Source: Phycisphaera sp.
GTDB lineage: Bacteria; Planctomycetota; Phycisphaerae; Phycisphaerales; Zrk34
Length of the DNA stretch: 64,000 bases
Assembly (NCBI GenBank): GCA_016125285.1
Contig: WGMA01000014.1
Span: forward strand, 1 to 64,000
Reading direction: 5' to 3'
The position numbers were made by a program, and so were the translations under genes. The notes beneath the pieces were generated by a model, which was given only the letters and a program-made list of their open reading frames with translations, did no database searches and had not been told where the DNA came from. Shown piece by piece: positions 59,158 through 64,000 of this stretch (positions within the stretch are counted from its first letter, which is position 1; every line of letters starts with the position of its first letter).

Positions 59158-60435
59158 TCACCCGCGTAGCCGCGGGTCGTAGTGTCGCGGCTCGACGTGC
59201 GGGCGCTGGCCGGTGACGAGCTCCGCGGCGAGGCGGCCGGAGGCGGGTCCCATCGACATGCCGACCATGCTGTGTCCCGCGGCGACGACGACGTTGCTGA
59301 ACGTGCGTGACGGGCCGATGAGCGGCACGCCGTCGGGGGTCATCGGTCGCCAGCCGGTCCACGTCTCCTCGATCGGCTCGGCGGTGGGTTCGTAGAGGTA
59401 AGGCCGGGCGCCGATCTCCAGCAGCTTCACGCGGTGCTTTTCGATCGAGTCGTCGTAGCCGTTGAACTCCATCAGCGAGCCGAGGCGGTAGCCGGTGCGC
59501 ATGGGCGTGACGGCGACCTTGTGCTCCTGGAAGATCATCGGGATCGCCGGGCAGCGCTCGGGCCGGGGCATGGTGATGGAGTAGCCCTTGCCGGGCTGGA
59601 TGCGGAGCCTGACGCCGAGCGCCTCCTGGAACTTCGGCGCGAGGGCGCCGGTGGCGAGGACGAAGGCGTCGGCGGTGATGTCGTGGCCGGTGGTCTCGGG
59701 CCCGCCGACGAAGACCGCGCGGGCCTTGCCGGTGGCGCTGTCTCGGATGAAGTGATTGACGGGGGTGTGCTCGTAGATGGTGACGTGGTGCTTGTTGAGC
59801 ACGCGTTTCATCTCGGCCATGAGCCGGTCGGGTCGCACGTGCGCGTCGCACTCGTAGTGCCATCCGCCCGCGACGCCCGGCCGCAGCGCCGGCTCGAGCT
59901 CGATCAGCGCATCGCCGTCGTAGCGTGTGGCGCCGATGCCGAAGTGCTTGCGGACGAGCGCGTCGGTCTGGCCGTAGTGCTCCATGCCGGATTCGGTCAT
60001 GTAGACGAACAGCACGCCGCGGTGCTCCCACTCGCAGTCGAGGCCCTCCTCGTCGAGCAGCTTGAGGTACAGCTCCATCGACGAGTTGAGCAGGGCGGCG
60101 CGGGCGCGCCCCGACGCGAGCATCGCCGGCTTCTTGCAGGCCCGCATGAACCGCCACAGCCAGCCCCACAGCTCCGGGTCGAACCGCGGCTTGATCTTGA
60201 ACGGCGTGTTGCGACCGAGCATCGCCTTCAGCGCCTTGCTCACCGCGCCCGGCTGCGACAGCGGCAGCACGTGGCTCGGGCAGATCAGGCCGCAGTTGCC
60301 GTGCGAGCAGCCGTGGCCGAACGCGCCCTTGTCGATCAGCGTGACGCGGCGTCCCTGGCGCGCCAGGTAGTACGCGGTGTACGCCCCGATGACGCCGCCG
60401 CCGATCACCACGACATGGTTGGGTTCGTTGCTCAC
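59158..60435 (-). CDS. D-hydroxyproline/D-amino-acid dehydrogenase (DadA-like FAD enzyme)
   Basis: A 425-residue flavoprotein. FAD motif VVVIGGGVIGAYTAYYLARQ at the N-terminus; HGCSHGNCGLICPSHVLPL, a second FAD contact FVLATGALAPKF, and GWRPMTPDGVPLIG near the end are typical of DadA-type enzymes. Between a hydroxyproline epimerase and a DapA-family lyase it is best read as the oxidase/dehydrogenase converting cis-4-hydroxy-D-proline to the pyrroline carboxylate; other D-amino acids are possible. GTG 60435 is chosen because it stands just before the Rossmann motif; ribosome site weak. Confidence 0.85.
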   Translation of the reverse strand: MSNEPNHVVVIGGGVIGAYTAYYLARQGRRVTLIDKGAFGHGCSHGNCGLICPSHVLPLSQPGAVSKALKAMLGRNTPFKIKPRFDPELWGWLWRFMRACKKPAMLASGRARAALLNSSMELYLKLLDEEGLDCEWEHRGVLFVYMTESGMEHYGQTDALVRKHFGIGATRYDGDALIELEPALRPGVAGGWHYECDAHVRPDRLMAEMKRVLNKHHVTIYEHTPVNHFIRDSATGKARAVFVGGPETTGHDITADAFVLATGALAPKFQEALGVRLRIQPGKGYSITMPRPERCPAIPMIFQEHKVAVTPMRTGYRLGSLMEFNGYDDSIEKHRVKLLEIGARPYLYEPTAEPIEETWTGWRPMTPDGVPLIGPSRTFSNVVVAAGHSMVGMSMGPASGRLAAELVTGQRPHVEPRHYDPRLRG

Positions 60436-60458
60436 GTCCGTATCGTACCGCCTGGCGT

Positions 60459-61463
60459 CTACCCGCGGATGCCCAGGCAAAAAGGATCAATCGGGTCAAG
60501 GATCAGCGTCGACTCGGCGTTGACGTACGCCGCGCCGCGGATGCGGGGGGTGACGCGGATTATAGCATCGTCGCCTTTGGTGACACCCCGCGCGGGCTTG
60601 GCTGTCGCCTCGAACACGCTGCCGACGATGCTCTCCTGCCGCCAGACCGCGCCGGGCTCGAGCTTGCCGTCGGCCACGAGGCACGCGACCTTCGCGCTGG
60701 TGCCCGTGCCGCAGGGCGAGCGGTCGTACGCCTTGCCGGGACACAGCACGAAATTACGCGAATCGTTGGAAGGATCGCCGGGCGGGCCGAACAGCTCGAT
60801 GTGGTCGATGTGCCCGCCCTCGAGCGCCGGGTCGCCGGTGATCCCGTCGCGCTCCAGCGCCCGGCGGATGCGCCAGGTCACGTCGGTGAGCCGCTCGACG
60901 TTGTCGACGGTGAGGCGTTCGCTGTGTCCGCCCGCGGCGTGCGCGGCGTCGCTGACCAGGAAGAACCAGTTGCCGCCCCACGCCACGTCGCCGGTGACCG
61001 GGCCCAGGCCCTCGACGTCGACGGTGACGCCCGTGGCGTGCCGGTGGCTGGTGACGTTTTCAATGGTCGCCTCGTTGGCGTTGTGCAGTTCGACCGTGAC
61101 GACGCCCACGGAGGTCTCGAAGCGGTGTGTGCCGATGCCGATGCGCCCGAGGTGAGCCAGCGCCACGGCGACGCCGATCGTGCCGTGCCCGCACATGTGC
61201 AGCGGGCCGACGTTGTTGAAGAAGATCACGCCGGTCGCGCACGCCTTATCGACCGGCTCGACGAGCAGCGCCCCGACCATCACGTCGGACCCGCGCGGCT
61301 CGTTGACCACCGCCGCGCGGAACCCGTCGTGCTGATCGCGAAACCGCGCCCGCCGCTCGGCGACCGATCCGCCGCCGAGGTCCGGCCCGCCGGAGACCAC
61401 GACGCGCGTGGGCTCGCCGCCGGTGTGGGTGTCGATGACTTTGACCTGTTGCATGCCCGTCAT
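60459..61463 (-). CDS. 4-hydroxyproline 2-epimerase (proline racemase family)
   Basis: A 334-residue proline-racemase-type enzyme. The two catalytic cysteines are C91 in MCGHGTIG and C251 in [10 protein letters not shown]; the first being Cys rather than Ser/Thr marks a true racemase/epimerase rather than the dehydratase branch. It interconverts trans-4-hydroxy-L-proline and cis-4-hydroxy-D-proline. It lies 16 bp downstream of the DapA-like gene and 23 bp upstream of the oxidoreductase gene on the same strand, so the pathway is clearly an operon. Start ATG 61463 or 61454. Confidence 0.92.
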   Translation of the reverse strand: MTGMQQVKVIDTHTGGEPTRVVVSGGPDLGGGSVAERRARFRDQHDGFRAAVVNEPRGSDVMVGALLVEPVDKACATGVIFFNNVGPLHMCGHGTIGVAVALAHLGRIGIGTHRFETSVGVVTVELHNANEATIENVTSHRHATGVTVDVEGLGPVTGDVAWGGNWFFLVSDAAHAAGGHSERLTVDNVERLTDVTWRIRRALERDGITGDPALEGGHIDHIELFGPPGDPSNDSRNFVLCPGKAYDRSPCGTGTSAKVACLVADGKLEPGAVWRQESIVGSVFEATAKPARGVTKGDDAIIRVTPRIRGAAYVNAESTLILDPIDPFCLGIRG

Positions 61464-61479
61464 GGTAAGTCAGATCCGC

Positions 61480-62394
61480 TCACGCGTACTGCTCCGCCGT
61501 CGGCCTCGTCGCGATCGCGTCCCGGATGATCTTCAGCACGGCGTCGCGCTCGGCGCCGGTGATCTTCAGACGCGGGGCGCGCGTCAGCTCGCTGCCGAAG
61601 CCGCACTCCTGCTGGGCGAGCTTGATGTACTGCACGAGCTTCACGTGCGTGTCGAGGTGCAGCAGCGGCGTGTACCAGCGGTACACCTCGCGGGCCTCGT
61701 CGAAGCGGCCGGCCTCGAGCAGGTCCCACACCAGGCGGTTCTCCGCGGGGAACGCGTTGACCAGCCCGCTCACCCACCCCGTCGCGCCGAGCATGAACGA
61801 CTCGTACGCCAGGTCGTCGACGCCGCAGAACAGCGTGTAGCGATCGCCGCAGATGTTCCGCAGGTCGGTGATGCGACGCGGGTTCTCCGACGACTCCTTG
61901 ATCGCCACGAGGTTCGGCTCGTCGGCCAGCTCGGCGAAGGTTTCCGGCTTGATGTCGACGCCGTAGCTGACGGGGTTGTTGTAGCACATCACCGGCAGCT
62001 CGCCGGCGCGGGCCACGGCGCGGAAGTGGTGCGCGGTCTCGCGCGGGTCGGACTTGTACACCATCGCCGGGAGCACCATCAGCCCGTCGACGCCGGCGTC
62101 CTTCGCGGCCGCGGCGAACGAGCACGCCATCTTCGTGGTGTACTCCGCGACGCCGGTCAGCACGGGGATGCGCCCGCCGACGGTCTCGACCGCCATGCGC
62201 AGCACGTCGAGCTTCTCGTCGCGCGCCAGCGAGCAGTTCTCGCCGACCGTGCCGAGCATCACCAGCCCGTGGATGCCCGCGTCGATCATCGCGTTGAGGT
62301 GCTTCGCGGTCGCTTCGAGGTTCAGCGACTCGTCGTCGTGAAAGTGCGTCGTCGCCGCGGGGTACACGCCGTGCCAGGTTACGTTGTTTGACAT
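61480..62394 (-). CDS. DHDPS/NAL-family lyase, probable pyrroline-4-hydroxy-2-carboxylate deaminase
   Basis: A 304-residue Schiff-base aldolase of the DapA family. Tyr138 in MCYNNPVSYGVD and Schiff-base Lys166 in LVAIKESSENP; GTVGENCSL is the family's GTTGE-like loop. By context it should be the deaminase giving alpha-ketoglutarate semialdehyde in hydroxyproline breakdown; dihydrodipicolinate synthase or N-acetylneuraminate lyase activity is less likely. Seventeen bases separate it from the epimerase gene, and 50 from the enolase-superfamily gene upstream. Confidence 0.88.
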   Translation of the reverse strand: MSNNVTWHGVYPAATTHFHDDESLNLEATAKHLNAMIDAGIHGLVMLGTVGENCSLARDEKLDVLRMAVETVGGRIPVLTGVAEYTTKMACSFAAAAKDAGVDGLMVLPAMVYKSDPRETAHHFRAVARAGELPVMCYNNPVSYGVDIKPETFAELADEPNLVAIKESSENPRRITDLRNICGDRYTLFCGVDDLAYESFMLGATGWVSGLVNAFPAENRLVWDLLEAGRFDEAREVYRWYTPLLHLDTHVKLVQYIKLAQQECGFGSELTRAPRLKITGAERDAVLKIIRDAIATRPTAEQYA

Positions 62395-62444
62395 TCGATG
62401 CTCTCCATTTTCCCCGATCCCTGTGTTTGTCTAATTGGCGAGGT

Positions 62445-63548
62445 TTACTTCGCGTCGATCACCGGGTCGCCCAGCACGTCCATCTTCGGCGTACATCCGA
62501 GGCCCGGGGTGGTCGGCGCGGCCATGCGGCCGTTGTGGCGCTGCGGGGCGCCGTCGGCGATCGACCGCGTCACGTAGCTGTTGAAGTCCGTCGAGGTGAA
62601 CAGCAGCTCGGTCGGCGTCGAGTGCGCCAGGTGCGAGATCGCAGCGGTGACGATGTCGCCTCCCCACGTGTCCTCGATCGTCATCGCGATGCCGAGCTCG
62701 ACGCACAGATCGCGGGCGAGCTTTGCCTTGGTCAGCCCGCCGAACTTGCTGATCTTGATGTTGACCACGTCCGCCGAGCGGTCCGCCGCGCATCGCAGCA
62801 GCGTGTCGATGCCGTCGATGCACTCGTCCATGACGAACGCGTGATCGGTGCGGCGCTGGATGCACATGCACTGCTCGTAGGTGAGGCAGGGCTGCTCGAT
62901 GTAGACATCGACGTCCCTGACGCCGCGGACGACGCGCGCCGCCTCGTGCGGGAGCCAGCCGGTGTTCGCGTCGGCGACGAGGATGTCGCCGGGCTCGAGC
63001 ACCTTGCTGACCGCCTGGATGCGGGCGATATCGGTCTCGACGTCGGAGCCGACCTTCAGCTGGAACCGCTTGTAGCCCTCGGCGCGGTAACCGGCGAGGT
63101 TGTCGGCCATCTCCTGCGGGCTACGCTGCGAGATCGCGCGGTACAGCACGAAGTCATCGCCGTAGCGTCCGCCGAGCAGATCGACCACGGGGATGCCCGC
63201 GTGCTGGCCGAGGATGTCCCAGCAGGCGACGTCGATGGCGGACTTGACGTAGGGGTGACCCTTGAGGGCGGCGTCCATGAAGCGGTTGAGCGGGCCGAGG
63301 CGTGTGGGGTCCTGGCCGATGAGCTGCGGGGCGAGCTCCTGGATGCCCGCGCGGGCGCCGGCGGCGTATGATGGCAGGTACACGGGACCCAGCGGGCAGA
63401 CCTCGCCGTGCCCCACGATGCCGGCGTCGGTCTCGACGCGGACGACGGTCGAGTCGAACACCTGCACGGACTTGCCGCCGGACCACGAGTACTTGCCCTC
63501 GTGCAGCGGCAGATCGACCTGGTAGGCGGCGATGCGTGTGATCTTCAT
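62445..63548 (-). CDS. Enolase-superfamily enzyme, probable cis-3-hydroxyproline dehydratase or hydroxyproline-betaine epimerase
   Basis: A 367-residue mandelate-racemase/muconate-lactonising-type enzyme. Barrel motifs: K165 (FQLKVG), metal ligands D193 (VADANTGW), E218 (IEQPC) and D241 (MDECID), and K265 or K268 (KISKFGG) as opposite-face base. The N-terminal lid starts [19 protein letters not shown]. Members next to hydroxyproline genes act as cis-3-hydroxy-L-proline dehydratases or as proline/hydroxyproline-betaine 2-epimerases; sequence alone does not separate the two. ATG 63548 has GAGGAAACC upstream. It is the first gene of the operon, next to the divergent regulator. Confidence 0.8.
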   Translation of the reverse strand: MKITRIAAYQVDLPLHEGKYSWSGGKSVQVFDSTVVRVETDAGIVGHGEVCPLGPVYLPSYAAGARAGIQELAPQLIGQDPTRLGPLNRFMDAALKGHPYVKSAIDVACWDILGQHAGIPVVDLLGGRYGDDFVLYRAISQRSPQEMADNLAGYRAEGYKRFQLKVGSDVETDIARIQAVSKVLEPGDILVADANTGWLPHEAARVVRGVRDVDVYIEQPCLTYEQCMCIQRRTDHAFVMDECIDGIDTLLRCAADRSADVVNIKISKFGGLTKAKLARDLCVELGIAMTIEDTWGGDIVTAAISHLAHSTPTELLFTSTDFNSYVTRSIADGAPQRHNGRMAAPTTPGLGCTPKMDVLGDPVIDAK

Positions 63549-63601
63549 GGCCGGTTTCCTCGCGTGTTTTCCTGAAGCAATAAGTTTGATTTTGTGCTCG
63601 A

Positions 63602-63630
63602 AATAAATTATCTTGTGCACAAGATTACAA
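63602..63630 (-). promoter_or_regulatory. Promoter of the hydroxyproline operon
   Basis: Reverse-strand TTGTAA (63625-63630) and TTTATT (63602-63607) with a 17-bp spacer, 53 bp or so upstream of the enolase-superfamily gene. The spacer holds a perfect palindrome, so a bound repressor would block polymerase. Confidence 0.5.
63610..63625. promoter_or_regulatory. GntR-type operator (16-bp palindrome)
   Basis: ATCTTGTGCACAAGAT is a perfect palindrome in an AT-rich patch between the divergent operon and the GntR gene. The TTGTnnACAA core is like operators of FadR-type GntR proteins. It probably serves both autoregulation and control of the hydroxyproline genes. Confidence 0.6.
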
Positions 63631-63688
63631 ATCCCGCCCCGCGTGTCAAGCGCGGCCGGGTGAAATCTTCGATCGAGAGGAGGTCCGC

Positions 63689-64000
63689 GTGACCATCGCC
63701 GAGAGAATCGCAGACGACCTGGAGCGCCGCGTCGGGCAGGACCGTGACGTGCCGGAGGACTGGACGCTGGCGGCGCTGGCCGAGCTGTACGGCGTGAGCA
63801 TCACGCCCGTGCGCGAGGCGGTGGGGGCGCTGGTCGACCGCGACGTGCTGATCCGTGACGACAACGGCCGCGTGCGCGTGAATCCCGCGCGGCTCGGCAG
63901 CAACCCGGCGCGGCGCGGCGCGTCCGCCGGCCCGGCGTCGGCCGACGCGCTGGCGATCCGCCCCGACGACCCGACGAAGGCGATCACCGACGCCGTCGTC
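63689..64000 (+). CDS. GntR-family transcriptional regulator (truncated by window edge)
   Basis: The visible 104 residues are a FadR/GntR winged helix: [14 protein letters not shown], then [30 protein letters not shown] as helix-turn-helix, and [12 protein letters not shown] as the wing. The ligand-binding domain lies beyond the window. GTG 63689 follows GAGGAGG. Divergent from the hydroxyproline operon with the palindrome between, so it most likely senses a hydroxyproline pathway metabolite. Confidence 0.88.
   Translation, partial: MTIAERIADDLERRVGQDRDVPEDWTLAALAELYGVSITPVREAVGALVDRDVLIRDDNGRVRVNPARLGSNPARRGASAGPASADALAIRPDDPTKAITDAVV

Overview
The window looks like chromosomal DNA from a high-GC planctomycete, probably class Phycisphaerae. 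This is inferred from gene content: an ECF sigma / FecR-LamG / prepilin-type cassette, a secreted sulfatase, a sialate-esterase-like protein coupled to a Tat-type amidohydrolase, GspG- and H-X9-type pseudopilins, and a Gram-negative envelope gene set. No rRNA or marker phylogeny is available here to prove it.

Region 1 (1-8.9 kb) is the right part of an integrative element sitting at the 3' end of a tRNA-Glu(TTC) gene. It is visibly less GC-rich than the rest. It carries an IS66-type transposase tail, two consecutive GHKL (Bergerat-fold) ATPase genes, a zinc-ribbon protein, a replication ATPase-like protein, an excisionase-like HTH protein and a tyrosine integrase. The end of the integrase frame runs into the tRNA terminator and the tRNA itself. 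The two-ATPase module is the best candidate for an undescribed (probably defence) system.

Region 2 (9-33 kb) is core metabolism and housekeeping: zwf-pgl (oxidative pentose phosphate entry), dnaE, an S4 RNA-binding protein, an isocitrate dehydrogenase family protein, a secreted trypsin-like protease with PDZ domain, an aldo/keto reductase, a BaiN/HI0933-type flavoprotein, two cation/proton antiporters, a thioesterase, a zinc alcohol dehydrogenase, small lipoproteins and a cyclophilin. Region 3 (33-47 kb) holds envelope and signalling genes: the sigma/FecR/pilin cassette, sulfatase, SASA esterase plus amidohydrolase, a predicted outer-membrane barrel, a Ser/Thr kinase and a pseudopilin. Region 4 (47-58 kb) has comEC, a LEA14-like lipoprotein, a HAD hydrolase, a PurS-PurL-type purL interrupted by a frameshift in a heptanucleotide repeat, a secreted esterase and purQ. 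Region 5 (58-64 kb) has a CoA-binding protein and a hydroxyproline-catabolism operon (epimerase, D-amino-acid oxidoreductase, DapA-family lyase, enolase-superfamily enzyme), divergent from a GntR regulator with a palindromic operator between them.

A striking overlay from 13 kb onward is a dense set of at least six families of short dispersed repeats (palindromes, long inverted repeats, heptamer arrays). They lie between genes and also inside them: in frame in dnaE, at the frameshift in purL, at the start of a DUF1028 lipoprotein gene, and providing the stop codons of several genes. None was seen in the tRNA-linked island.
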